Positions 18,441 to 27,892 of a DNA stretch of 64,000 nt are shown piece by piece (within the stretch, counting starts at the first letter, position 1; the number at the start of each line of letters is the position of its first letter). Origin of the DNA: Mucilaginibacter sp. CSA2-8R (GTDB lineage: Bacteria; Bacteroidota; Bacteroidia; Sphingobacteriales; Sphingobacteriaceae); assembly GCF_038806765.1 (NCBI RefSeq), contig NZ_CP152389.1:2046001-2110000 (forward strand), read 5' to 3'. The position numbers and the translations under genes were made by a program. The notes beneath the pieces were generated by a model. That model saw only the letters and a program-made list of their open reading frames with translations. It did not search any database and had not been told where the DNA came from.

Positions 18441-19478
18441 ATGACGTTACTGGCTATATCAACACTTACTCAAAGGCTTATTCAATTCACCGGCGTCTGG
18501 CTGTTAATGTTTGCTTCAGTTGCTTTTAGTGTTGGTAACCAACCTAAACGCTATGAGCTGAGCGGCTATGCGCAGGGTACGACTTATCAAATAGTTTACT
18601 ATGCGCAAGACAGCCTGGTCAGCTTAAGGCAAACGGATAGTTTACTGCACAAACTGGATTTATCGGTATCACTTTACGAGCCGTCATCTTTAATTAACCG
18701 GTTTAACCAGTCGGCCGGTGGATTGACGGTCGATGAGCATTTTAGGGTGCTGGTTGCCCGGTCGATGCAAATCTACCAAGATACCCAGGGCCTGGTCGAT
18801 CCAACGGTTAAACCGCTGGTAGATGCCTGGGGCTTTGGTGTGGTTAAACCCAGTCAGGATCCTACTGATGCGCAAATCAAAGCTTTGCTGCAAAAGGTAG
18901 GCATGAAACACCTGTCGTTAAACGGCAATCGTTTGTTAAAAGACCGTCCCGGCCTGCAGTTAGACCTGAACGGCATTGCCCAGGGGTATTCAGTTGATTT
19001 GCTGGCCGGTTTACTGGAAAGTAACCATATCAATAATTATTTAATTGAGTTAGGCGGCGAGTTACGTGTTAAAGGTAGTAAGCCCGGCGGCGAACCTTTC
19101 GCTATTGGTATTGAGGGTGTTAATGAGGATGCTCCGGATTCGGGACCGATACGTAAAATCATCGAACCAAGCAATGGCGCCATTACTACTTCAGGCAATT
19201 ACCGTAAACATCATGAGGCGGGTGGTAAGCAGATATCACATATCATCAACCCGCTCACAGGTTACCCGGTGCAAAATGAACTCATCAGCGTAACGGTGTA
19301 TGCCCAAGATGCACTGACGGCCGATGGGTATGATAACGGCTTTATGGCCATGGGCTTAAGCAAAGCCTTAAGCTTTTTATCAGGCCGGAAAGATATCGGC
19401 GCTTACATGGTATATCGTGACAAGAACGGTGCTATCCGCGATACAGTTACCCCGGCTTTTAAAGGGTATCAAAAATAA
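18441..19478 (+). CDS. FAD:protein FMN transferase (ApbE family)
   Basis: A 345-residue ApbE-type protein counted from the ATG at 18441; a TTG 15 bases upstream is also in frame. It has an N-terminal hydrophobic export segment and the family blocks GTTYQIVYY, VDPTVKPLVDAWGF, LDLNGIAQGYSVDLL, LIELGGELRVKG and the metal-binding TADGYDNGFMAMG. These enzymes attach FMN covalently to Thr or Ser of exported redox proteins. In this cluster no obvious flavinylated partner is encoded nearby, so its partner may be elsewhere. It sits between DUF1080 and the second Gfo/Idh/MocA gene, nine bases before the latter. Confidence 0.9.
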   Translation: MTLLAISTLTQRLIQFTGVWLLMFASVAFSVGNQPKRYELSGYAQGTTYQIVYYAQDSLVSLRQTDSLLHKLDLSVSLYEPSSLINRFNQSAGGLTVDEHFRVLVARSMQIYQDTQGLVDPTVKPLVDAWGFGVVKPSQDPTDAQIKALLQKVGMKHLSLNGNRLLKDRPGLQLDLNGIAQGYSVDLLAGLLESNHINNYLIELGGELRVKGSKPGGEPFAIGIEGVNEDAPDSGPIRKIIEPSNGAITTSGNYRKHHEAGGKQISHIINPLTGYPVQNELISVTVYAQDALTADGYDNGFMAMGLSKALSFLSGRKDIGAYMVYRDKNGAIRDTVTPAFKGYQK

Positions 19479-19486
19479 TTTGAATA

Positions 19487-20686
19487 ATGGAAAGAAGAGG
19501 ATTTTTAAAAAGCAGCAGTTTACTTGCAGGCGGGTTGCTCATGAGCGGGCAAACTTTTGCAGCCGATGCCGGTCCGCTCAAAGTAGCCGTGATTGGCTGC
19601 GGCGACCGGGGCAAGGGCATTATGTATGTGATGAATGATTTGCCAGCCTTATTCAGAGTAACAGCCATTTGCGATGTGCTCGACTTCCGCTTAAAGGCCG
19701 CGCAAAACATCAGCAAGACATCTACACCAAAAGCGTATACCGATTACAGGAAGGTACTGGATGACAAGGACGTAGATGCCGTCATCATATCGGTACCTTT
19801 AAATATGCATTACCCCATCGCCTCGGCCGTTATTAAATCGGGGCGGCATTTGTACCTGGAAAAAACGATGACCTACAACGCCAACCAGGCAATGGATTTG
19901 GTAAAGCTCGTGGCCGGGCGCAACAAGCAAGTAGTGCAGGTGGGGCACCAATACCGTTACTCGCCGCTGTACTACAAAGTTAAAGAATACATCAATAAAG
20001 GTTACCTGGGCAAAGTTACCCAGGTGGATTGCCGCTGGGACCGCAATGGCAGCTGGCGCAGGGCAGTGCCCGAGCCGGGTTTAGAAAGGCAGATTAACTG
20101 GCGGATGTATAAAGAATATTCGGGCGGGCTTGTAGCAGAGCTGCTATCTCACCAGATGGATTTTATCAACTGGGCGTTTGATACGCATCCTACGCAGTTT
20201 CAGGCTGCAGGCGGGATAGATTTGTACAAAGACGGCCGCGAAACGTATGACAATGTGCAGGTGGTGGTGCGCTATGGCGAGGAGGGTATGGTGGGCAACT
20301 TTGGGGCTACCTGCGGTAACGCCCGTGATGGTTATCTGTTTAAAATCAAAGGCACCAAGGGCACTGTATCTTTGCTGACAGACCAGGGTATGTTTTATGC
20401 CGAAAAGGATTTGCTTAAAGAGCGAGGCCTGGTGGATGGGGTGACCGGTGCCACCAAAATAACCTGGGATAAAGAGGGCGGTGTACCTATCTTGCCCGAG
20501 CCTACCAAAGATGGTACCTGGTATGCCCTCAAAGATTTTTACGAGAAGGTAATGACCAATACCTTACCCGACTCCAACATTTACACCGGTGCCAAAACCG
20601 CCATTTGTGTGCATTTGGCCAACCAGGCTTTATACACTACCCAGCCCACTTACTGGAAAAAAGAGTATTCGGATATCAAAGCTTAA
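19487..20686 (+). CDS. second Tat-exported Gfo/Idh/MocA-family oxidoreductase
   Basis: A 399-residue oxidoreductase with a twin-arginine signal (ERRGFLKSSSLLAGG), Rossmann motif VAVIGCGDRGKG and a C-terminal domain with YSGGLVAELLSHQMDFINW. The usual EKP motif reads EKT here (LYLEKTMTYN), so the catalytic Lys is kept but the Pro is not. It closes the exported six-gene run. It is clearly different from the first oxidoreductase of the cluster, so the two may act at different steps (for example oxidation of a glycoside and reduction of the 3-keto product). Confidence 0.9.
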   Translation: MERRGFLKSSSLLAGGLLMSGQTFAADAGPLKVAVIGCGDRGKGIMYVMNDLPALFRVTAICDVLDFRLKAAQNISKTSTPKAYTDYRKVLDDKDVDAVIISVPLNMHYPIASAVIKSGRHLYLEKTMTYNANQAMDLVKLVAGRNKQVVQVGHQYRYSPLYYKVKEYINKGYLGKVTQVDCRWDRNGSWRRAVPEPGLERQINWRMYKEYSGGLVAELLSHQMDFINWAFDTHPTQFQAAGGIDLYKDGRETYDNVQVVVRYGEEGMVGNFGATCGNARDGYLFKIKGTKGTVSLLTDQGMFYAEKDLLKERGLVDGVTGATKITWDKEGGVPILPEPTKDGTWYALKDFYEKVMTNTLPDSNIYTGAKTAICVHLANQALYTTQPTYWKKEYSDIKA

Positions 20687-20866
20687 AACTATAGGATCTT
20701 ACTTCAAAACGATACTATTTTTCTCTGCAATGATATTTTTCAATAATATTATTTACTTTACCAGCGGTTTTGGCAATAGGCACCTAGCAACAGTTACTGC
20801 CAGTACCCTCACGTGGTGAAGAATGACCATTATAAACCGCCATTGCAATTGTAAACCGTTAACTGC

Positions 20867-21745
20867 ATGACACAGACGATATTTCGGCATGACCTATCGC
20901 CTGAACTTGCTGCGTTTCCGCATTTGCTCGAAATAGGCCTGATTAAAAACAGTACCATCACGCTTAATTCTTTTTTAAAAGAATGTTCTGAAGGTATCGG
21001 TTTACGTTTAGTAACCGAGGGCAAGTTTGACTGGCTGATTGACGGAAAAGCTTATACGGTTTATCCTGGAGATTTGGTGCTGCTGTTGCCCGGTCAATTT
21101 ATTGGCGGCGACAACGACATTCTAAACATCGGGTCGTTTTACTCAATTAAAATTGCCGTACAAGATCAATGCCGGGTGTTGTTAGGAAAGTGGAGCATGC
21201 TGAGTCATAAAGAAAAAGTATCGGTTAACCAAATCCTAACGCATAACAGGCAAACACCTGTGGTTAACTTAAAAGATGCTCAAAACCTGATACATACGCT
21301 AATAAATGAGCTTAAAAATGAGGATGTTGGCCGCCAAAGTATGGTTAACCACCTGCTCGATCAGCTTTTAATTTATGCCTGCAGGCAACTGGTGCGTCAA
21401 AGTAACCTCAGGCGAGATTTTCCGCAAACGTTTTTTAGCCTTGAGCAAATACTGCGAAAAGACCTTGCCCACCAGTGGACAGTGGAAGAAATGGCCGTGC
21501 TTACCGGTATGGGAACCACGGTGTTTACCGAAAAAGTGAAGTCGTTTTCGGGCTTTTCGCCCATCAACTATTTAATAAACATACGTATCTCCGAAGCCAT
21601 TAAAATGCTTAAACGGGGCGAAGCCAACGTAACTACTATTGCACATGCTACCGGCTTTTATTCGTCGCAGCACTTTGCTACTACTTTTAAAAAACTAACT
21701 GGTTACACACCAAGCGAGTATCGTAAAAACAATCTGTTTAAGTAA
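20867..21745 (+). CDS. AraC-family transcriptional regulator
   Basis: A 292-residue regulator with a poorly conserved N-terminal sensing region (IDGKAYTVYPGDLVLLLPGQF, cupin-like) and a C-terminal AraC DNA-binding domain (about residues 195-290: HQWTVEEMAVLTGMGTTVF, then ATGFYSSQHFATTFKKLTGY and PSEYRK). It lies 17 bases upstream of a carbohydrate kinase gene and probably regulates it or the adjoining sugar-acid genes. The inducer is unknown. Confidence 0.9.
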   Translation: MTQTIFRHDLSPELAAFPHLLEIGLIKNSTITLNSFLKECSEGIGLRLVTEGKFDWLIDGKAYTVYPGDLVLLLPGQFIGGDNDILNIGSFYSIKIAVQDQCRVLLGKWSMLSHKEKVSVNQILTHNRQTPVVNLKDAQNLIHTLINELKNEDVGRQSMVNHLLDQLLIYACRQLVRQSNLRRDFPQTFFSLEQILRKDLAHQWTVEEMAVLTGMGTTVFTEKVKSFSGFSPINYLINIRISEAIKMLKRGEANVTTIAHATGFYSSQHFATTFKKLTGYTPSEYRKNNLFK

Positions 21746-21762
21746 AGCATAATTAAAAGATT

Positions 21763-23280
21763 ATGAACTGCATCATTACCATTGAGCTGGGCACCAACGC
21801 TGTACGTGTATTTGCCTTTGATTTTCAGGGAAAGGTTATTGGGTTTCAGAAAGGTACATATCCAACGTTTCATGATGAGCCCGACTACAGCGAGCAAGAT
21901 CCTGAGCAGATGTTTATCACGATGCTTTACGTACTTAAACGGCTGCTCAACGAAGCAGTTTACCCCAAAAAGTATGGTGTAAGCTGCATCTGCTTCAGTT
22001 CGTCGATGCATAGTTTATTGGCGGTTGACGAGGACGGTGTACCACTGGGCAATGCCATTACCTGGGCAGATAACCGCGGTAAAAAAGAGGCGGGCTCATT
22101 AAAAGGCACGGCATTGGGCGATGCCATTTACCAGGCTACCGGAACACCTATTCACCCCATGTCGCCTTTGGTAAAAATTGCCTGGATGCGCAATCACGAT
22201 CCCGAAAAGTTTACCTTGGCCCGTAAATTTTTGTCGGTCAAAAGTTTTGTGGTGCAACAGCTTACCGGTGCGTGTATTATTGATCATAGTATAGCATCAG
22301 CCACCGGGCTGATGAATATTCATACCCTAAACTGGGACGCATCGGCTCTAGAATTTGCAGGTATCAGTGCCGACAAACTTCCGGAACTTGTGCCGGTCAG
22401 CTATGCTGACATTCGCTTAAAGCGCGAATATCAAAAATCACTGCGATTATCAGATTCGGTTAAAATTCTTATTGGCTCGAGCGATGGGTGTTTGGCCACC
22501 CTGGGGGCCGGTGTGTGGGAGCCGGGGCGTGCAACCATCACTATCGAAGATAGCGGAGCATTCCGGGTAATTGGCGACAAAATTATTAAAGACTCGGCTC
22601 AGCGCTTGTTTAATTACCGGCTTACCGATAAACTAATTATTTCGGGCGGGCCAACCAACAACGGCGGCGTTGTTTTTGAATGGTTTGCTAACCAGTTCGG
22701 CGATCCAGGAACAAACTATGACCTGGACAAAACCATACAGGACATGGTTAAAGAAGCGTCGACGGCGACTGCCGGTTCTGACGGTTTAATTTTTTTGCCT
22801 TATCTTTTAGGTGAAAGGGCGCCTATCTGGAATGCCAATGCACGCGGATGCTATTTCGGCCTACACATCCGTCATGAGCGTAAACATATTATCAGGGCCA
22901 CCATCGAAGGGATTTTATTTGAGATACTAAGCATTGGCAAAACCTTGGAAGCCTACCGCGAAATCAGTAGTCTTTCCATCAATGGCAGCTTCGCTTCTAT
23001 ACCTTTTTGCACACAAATGATAGCCGATATGTTTAATCGTCCGGTTAATACATTGAGTCATGGTGATAGCATAGGCGTGGGCGCATTTTTGTTAAGTGCT
23101 ACCGAGTTAGGTATTTTCCCTAATCTTGAGCAGGCCTCGAAAGTAGTACAGATGCACGAAACCTTTATGCCCGATCCAAAGGCGCACCAGGTCTATCTTC
23201 AATACTTTAAAATTTTCGAGAGCCTCATCGCTAAAGTGGGGGATGAGTTTAATCAGTTAGCAATGTTACAAGGCAAATAA
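21763..23280 (+). CDS. FGGY-family carbohydrate kinase, gluconokinase-like
   Basis: A 505-residue kinase of the FGGY family with the phosphate-1 motif ITIELGTNAVRVFAFD at the N terminus, ITWADNRG, a Gly-rich ISGGPTNNGG region and GSFASIPFCTQMIADMFNRPV near the C terminus. The sequence style (CFSSSMHSLLAVDEDG, LLGERAPIWN) is closest to gluconokinases. It should phosphorylate gluconate or a similar aldonate in the cytoplasm. It is coupled to the AraC gene and lies upstream of a GntP-type permease, which supports an aldonate substrate; xylulokinase activity is the main alternative. Confidence 0.85.
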   Translation: MNCIITIELGTNAVRVFAFDFQGKVIGFQKGTYPTFHDEPDYSEQDPEQMFITMLYVLKRLLNEAVYPKKYGVSCICFSSSMHSLLAVDEDGVPLGNAITWADNRGKKEAGSLKGTALGDAIYQATGTPIHPMSPLVKIAWMRNHDPEKFTLARKFLSVKSFVVQQLTGACIIDHSIASATGLMNIHTLNWDASALEFAGISADKLPELVPVSYADIRLKREYQKSLRLSDSVKILIGSSDGCLATLGAGVWEPGRATITIEDSGAFRVIGDKIIKDSAQRLFNYRLTDKLIISGGPTNNGGVVFEWFANQFGDPGTNYDLDKTIQDMVKEASTATAGSDGLIFLPYLLGERAPIWNANARGCYFGLHIRHERKHIIRATIEGILFEILSIGKTLEAYREISSLSINGSFASIPFCTQMIADMFNRPVNTLSHGDSIGVGAFLLSATELGIFPNLEQASKVVQMHETFMPDPKAHQVYLQYFKIFESLIAKVGDEFNQLAMLQGK

Positions 23281-23783
23281 TTTGTACAATCAAATTAAAG
23301 GCATTTAATAAAGCTTATGCCAGCTGCCAACGCAGATTGCAATACCGCTGGTTATATAAAACTTTAAGTATGATTGCTGTAAGTAGTTGATTTATTGATT
23401 ATTATTGATACAAATGTGCTTCGTAAAACGTATCCTCGGTTTTTTGAAACATATAAAGACTACATCCTGTCTGCATATTATTTGTTAATCAGTTTCTAAT
23501 AAATTGAGCTTTTGACAAAAATTAAATATCCTGAAAAGTTTTGTGCTTCTATTGCGATGATTATAGTGTGATATTGCCTTAAGTTAAAATATTATAATAT
23601 TTAACCTGTTTTGCCATATTATCAACCTATTCACCCTCTAATAATTTGTACAAAATTCTACGTTGGTTTTTTTTGGAAGTATCTGCCTTTTAAGTTCTCC
23701 TTCTTTGTAAGGTAATCAATTATAGCCAACCCGGCTTTTACTTTATTAACTTAACAAGCGTACGCAGGTACGTAGGGCAGCTT
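23281..23783. other. intergenic region with a repeated 14-base element
   Basis: A 503-base AT-rich gap. The sequence AATAATTTGTACAA occurs at 23276-23289 (overlapping the kinase stop codon) and again at 23640-23653. Its core TTGTACAA is a perfect palindrome. It could be an operator for the sugar-acid genes that begin at 23784. No gene is seen. Confidence 0.4.
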
Positions 23784-24620
23784 ATGCATGTATATCAACT
23801 CAAAGGCAAAGCAATTGTAAAGCACCATGGCGTGTTTTATACTTCAGAACAATGGCTATGGGATGCGTTTATCAACCGTGCCGGGCTTTATCAGCATATA
23901 CTGGCCGACTTACAAGCCGCAACTCAGCATACCAATTTACCGCATCTGGAAAGTGAAGCCGGAGCGCCCGTATTGTCGCAAGAGGTTTGGGCATCGGGTG
24001 TAACTTATCTGCGCAGTCGTGAAGCCCGAATGCAGGAGTCGAAAGATGCTGGGGGAGGCGATTTTTACGCCAAAGTTTATAATGCCGAGCGGCCGGAGCT
24101 ATTTTTTAAATCTGCACCTTACCGCGTGGTTGGGCACAATCAGTTAGTACGCATCCGCAAAGACTCGCAGTGGAATGTACCTGAGCCCGAACTAACGCTT
24201 TTTATTTGCAGTGAAGGTACTATTGAGGGATACACGGTTGGTAACGACATGTCATCGAGAGATATTGAGGGCGAAAATCCGCTTTATCTGCCGCAGGCAA
24301 AATCTTACGACGGTGCGGCCGCCTTAGGCCCATGCCTGTATGTACCCGAAAGTCCTATTGCCGAGGATACCCTTATTCAAATTCAAATCAAACGCGGACA
24401 GTCAACCGTTTTTCAGGATGAGATCCGCATTAGCCGGATGAAGCGTAAACATCAGGAACTTGTTGATTATCTGACGCGGGAAATGTCATTTCCTTCGGGC
24501 ACGTATTTGATGACGGGTACCGGCATCGTTCCACCAGATGACTTTACGCTCAATACCGGAGATATAGTAAGTATCACGATTGAACATATAGGCACACTTA
24601 CCAATACCGTAAGCCAGTAA
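23784..24620 (+). CDS. FAH-family 2-keto-3-deoxy-pentonate dehydratase (probable)
   Basis: A 278-residue member of the fumarylacetoacetate hydrolase family. The metal-ligand pattern is visible in [10 protein letters not shown] (the two Glu) and [16 protein letters not shown] (the Asp); the latter block and [13 protein letters not shown] are typical of 2-keto-3-deoxy-D-arabinonate/xylonate dehydratases, which yield alpha-ketoglutarate semialdehyde. It is followed by a pentonate-type dehydratase and a GntP permease on the same strand, so a non-phosphorylative pentonate pathway is the best reading. The ATG at 23784 was taken; another in-frame-independent ATG at 23788 is not in frame. Confidence 0.82.
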   Translation: MHVYQLKGKAIVKHHGVFYTSEQWLWDAFINRAGLYQHILADLQAATQHTNLPHLESEAGAPVLSQEVWASGVTYLRSREARMQESKDAGGGDFYAKVYNAERPELFFKSAPYRVVGHNQLVRIRKDSQWNVPEPELTLFICSEGTIEGYTVGNDMSSRDIEGENPLYLPQAKSYDGAAALGPCLYVPESPIAEDTLIQIQIKRGQSTVFQDEIRISRMKRKHQELVDYLTREMSFPSGTYLMTGTGIVPPDDFTLNTGDIVSITIEHIGTLTNTVSQ

Positions 24621-24702
24621 TCATCGCTGCATTTAACAGGTTGCTTATAAGGTATCAACCTGCAACTAATCCAATTATCAATTTTAGAATACGTCATAAT
24701 TT

Positions 24703-26418
24703 ATGTCAAAATACAGGAGTTCAGAATGGTTTGGTAAAGAAGGCAAAATGGGCTTTTTATACCGCAGCTGGATGAAAAACCAGGGTACACCCGATCATAT
24801 GTTTGATGGCAGGCCCGTAATCGGCATCTGCAATACCTGGTCAGAACTTACGCCCTGTAATGCGCATTTCCGTGATCTGGCCGAGTCGGTTAAGAGGGGA
24901 GTGCTGGAAGCCGGCGGATTTCCGGTCGAGTTTCCAATTATGTCATTAGGCGAAACTCTGCTAAAACCAACGGCCATGCTTTTTCGCAATCTGGCCAGTA
25001 TGGATACTGAAGAATCTATCCGTGGTAACCCGATTGATGGTGTTGTGCTTTTAACCGGCTGTGATAAAACCACGCCATCAACTATGATGGGTGCTGCCAG
25101 CGTTGATATTCCGACGATTGTAGTTCCAGGAGGGCCGATGCTTAACGGTAAATTCAGGGGTAAAGATATTGGTTCGGGCACCGCGGTTTGGAAACTGACT
25201 GACGACTTGAAAACCAATAAAATAACACTGACCGATTACCTTGCTGCAGAGGGTTGCATGTCGAGAAGTGCCGGCCACTGCATGACGATGGGTACTGCAT
25301 CAACCATGGCTTGTATGGTAGAGTCGCTGGGCATGTGTTTGCCCGGATCGGCGGCAACACCAGCGGTAGATTCGCGTAAAAAAGTACTTGCTCACATGTC
25401 GGGCCGCCGTATTGTGGAGATGGTTAAAGAAGATCTTAAAATATCTAAGGTATTAACCAGAGCTGCCTTCGAAAACGCCATTAAAGTAAACGCTGCTATC
25501 GGTGGTTCGTCAAACTTCGTTATCCACCTAACCGCAATAGCGGGGAGGATAGGCGTAGAGCTTACCTTAGATGATTTTGACCGTCTAGGGAGTAAGATAC
25601 CACTATTGCTGAACCTGATGCCATCAGGCCAGTACCTGATGGAAGACTTTTATTATGCAGGTGGTCTGCCGGTTATCATTGATCAGTTAAGGGCCGGGCT
25701 GGATATGGAAACTATTACAGTTACAGGCCATGGGCATGCAGAGAATGTAAGCACTTTGAAAGACTGCTATAATACCGATGTAATTGCTCCTTACAAGCAG
25801 CCATTACTGCCCGAGGCGGGTATTGCCGTACTTAAAGGTAACCTGGCCGTAAACGGTGCGGTAATTAAGCCTTCGGCAGCATCGCCTCACTTGATGACGC
25901 ATACCGGCAGGGCGGTGGTGTTTGCCACTATCGAAGATTACCATGCCAACGTAGACAACCCCGATCTGGATATTGACGAAACCTGCGTAATGGTATTACA
26001 AAACGTAGGGCCAGTAGGCTATCCAGGTATGCCCGAAGTAGGCAATATGGTTTTACCTCAAAAAATACTCGATAAAGGTATAACTGATATGGTGCGGATA
26101 TCCGACGGCCGCATGAGCGGCACGGCTTATGGCACGGTAGTGCTGCATGTATCGCCCGAGGCAGCCATTGGCGGTACTTTGGCGCTGGTACAAAACGGCG
26201 ATATGATAACGCTTGACGTGCCCGCTCGTAAATTACACCTGGAGGTATCTGACGAAGAACTGGAACGTCGCCGCGCTGCCTGGGTAAAACCGGCTTATCA
26301 TACCAGCCGGGGCTATGTATCTATGTACCAGCGGCATGTACAGCAGGCTGATAAAGGAGCCGATCTGGACTTTCTGGTTGGCAGTTCGGGGTCTGATGTC
26401 CAGCGCGATTCACACTAA
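24703..26418 (+). CDS. IlvD/Edd-family sugar-acid dehydratase (pentonate dehydratase)
   Basis: A 571-residue dehydratase. The three probable [2Fe-2S] cysteines are C52 (NTWSELTPCN), C120 (LLTGCDKTTPS) and C193 (SAGHCMTMG); their spacing equals that of the characterised L-arabinonate dehydratase (59, 127, 200). The VRISDGRMSGTAYG block near the C terminus is also family-typical. It removes water from D-xylonate or L-arabinonate to give the 2-keto-3-deoxy acid. The preference over IlvD of branched-chain synthesis rests on length, sequence style and the FAH-family and GntP neighbours. Confidence 0.87.
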   Translation: MSKYRSSEWFGKEGKMGFLYRSWMKNQGTPDHMFDGRPVIGICNTWSELTPCNAHFRDLAESVKRGVLEAGGFPVEFPIMSLGETLLKPTAMLFRNLASMDTEESIRGNPIDGVVLLTGCDKTTPSTMMGAASVDIPTIVVPGGPMLNGKFRGKDIGSGTAVWKLTDDLKTNKITLTDYLAAEGCMSRSAGHCMTMGTASTMACMVESLGMCLPGSAATPAVDSRKKVLAHMSGRRIVEMVKEDLKISKVLTRAAFENAIKVNAAIGGSSNFVIHLTAIAGRIGVELTLDDFDRLGSKIPLLLNLMPSGQYLMEDFYYAGGLPVIIDQLRAGLDMETITVTGHGHAENVSTLKDCYNTDVIAPYKQPLLPEAGIAVLKGNLAVNGAVIKPSAASPHLMTHTGRAVVFATIEDYHANVDNPDLDIDETCVMVLQNVGPVGYPGMPEVGNMVLPQKILDKGITDMVRISDGRMSGTAYGTVVLHVSPEAAIGGTLALVQNGDMITLDVPARKLHLEVSDEELERRRAAWVKPAYHTSRGYVSMYQRHVQQADKGADLDFLVGSSGSDVQRDSH

Positions 26419-26436
26419 GTAACACTGTTAAGTTTG

Positions 26437-27753
26437 ATGATTTTATTGACGTTGTTTGCTTGTATTGTATTGCTGGTAGTGTTAATTACCTGGGTAAAAG
26501 CTAATGCCTTCATCAGCTTTGTATGCACTGCTATAGTAGCTGGCCTACTGCTGGGTATGCCTGCCGGCGACATCATGAAGTCGGTTAACAAGGGTATTGG
26601 CGAAAGCCTTGGATCGGTAGCTGCCGTTATTATTTTCGGGGCAATGCTGGGTAAAATAGTAGCCGAAAGCGGAGCTGCCCTACAAATAAGCAGTTTAATG
26701 CACCGCATATTCGGTTTTAAGTACATCAGGTATGCCATGGCGTTTACCGGCCTCATTATAGGCATACCACTGTATTATAACGTCGGTTTCATTCTGGCTG
26801 TTCCTATCATTTTTTCAATCGCTTATCAGTACAAGCTGCCATCGGTGTATGTTGGTTTGCCTATGCTTACGGCACTTTCGGTAATGCATGGCTTTTTGCC
26901 GCCGCACCCGTCGCCCATGTCATTAATAGGCATTTTTAATGCCGATTTAACCAAAACATTTTTATACGGCTTTATCATTGCCATACCCACTATCATCATT
27001 GCCGGGCCGGTGTTTGCCGGGCGTTTCCGCAATTTTGTAAGGCACTCAGGTTTAGTATCAGCCCCTGCCGAAAAGGTGGGCCAGCACCAATTACCTGGTA
27101 TGCTTAACAGCGTCGTTTCATCAATTTTACCTGTAATGTTAATTGCCGTTGCCAGCGTAATTGCGCTATTTGCAGCCCCTAAAAGCGCATTGGTCAATAC
27201 CTTTCATTTTATAGGCGACCCAACGGTGGCCATGCTTATTACCTTGATGGTTACTACAGTAACATTAGGCACGGCTCATGGCAAACCGGTTAGGGAGGTA
27301 ATGGCCTGCTATACCGGCGCTATTAAAGATGTAGCTATGATTTTGCTCATCATCGGTAGTGCAGGGGCCCTTAAACAAATATTTGTCGACAGCAAATTCA
27401 GCGACCAGCTCAGCACTATGTTAGGGAGCTACGCTATCAATCCGCTATTACTGGCCTGGGCAGTTACAGCTTTATTGCGGGTGTGTCTGGGCTCTGCCAC
27501 GGTAGCCGGCCTTACTGCTGCTGGTATACTGTACCCACTGGCTGTGCATTCGGGTGCAAATCCTAACCTGCTAGTGTTGTCTATCGGAGCCGGCAGCCTT
27601 TTTGGTTCGCATGTAAACGACTCAGCTTTCTGGCTTTACAAAGAATACTTTCAGTTGAGCCTAAAAGAAACCTTTAAATCATGGACAGCCATGGAAACTA
27701 TGGTTTCGGTACTCGGTTTGGCCGGCGTGCTCATCCTTAATATGATTATGTAA
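26437..27753 (+). CDS. GntP-family gluconate/aldonate:H+ symporter
   Basis: A 438-residue polytopic membrane protein counted from the ATG at 26437; the TTG just before it is also in frame. About 12-14 hydrophobic segments are visible, with family blocks GIPLYYNVGFILAVPIIF, MHGFLPPHPSPM and GAGSLFGSHVNDSAFWL. It should import gluconate or a pentonate. It begins 18 bases after the dehydratase gene, so it belongs to the same operon. Confidence 0.92.
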   Translation: MILLTLFACIVLLVVLITWVKANAFISFVCTAIVAGLLLGMPAGDIMKSVNKGIGESLGSVAAVIIFGAMLGKIVAESGAALQISSLMHRIFGFKYIRYAMAFTGLIIGIPLYYNVGFILAVPIIFSIAYQYKLPSVYVGLPMLTALSVMHGFLPPHPSPMSLIGIFNADLTKTFLYGFIIAIPTIIIAGPVFAGRFRNFVRHSGLVSAPAEKVGQHQLPGMLNSVVSSILPVMLIAVASVIALFAAPKSALVNTFHFIGDPTVAMLITLMVTTVTLGTAHGKPVREVMACYTGAIKDVAMILLIIGSAGALKQIFVDSKFSDQLSTMLGSYAINPLLLAWAVTALLRVCLGSATVAGLTAAGILYPLAVHSGANPNLLVLSIGAGSLFGSHVNDSAFWLYKEYFQLSLKETFKSWTAMETMVSVLGLAGVLILNMIM

Positions 27754-27892
27754 ACGATAAAATTAATAATATGAATTTATACCCCAAAACTTAACGTAAC
27801 CCCCGTTTTCTATCACAACAAATCTCCACTCGTTAACCGGTAGCGCCAATCTAACCGGTAAGCAATGATTTAACTTAACTGAAGCTTTTATT
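27754..27892 (+). promoter_or_regulatory. SusC leader with repeated TAACCGGTA
   Basis: TAACCGGTA occurs at 27834-27842 and 27852-27860, 18 bases apart in the same orientation, each containing the palindrome ACCGGT. The spacing fits two faces of a dimeric regulator site or a leader element about 35-60 bases before the SusC start codon. No regulator can be assigned. Confidence 0.35.
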
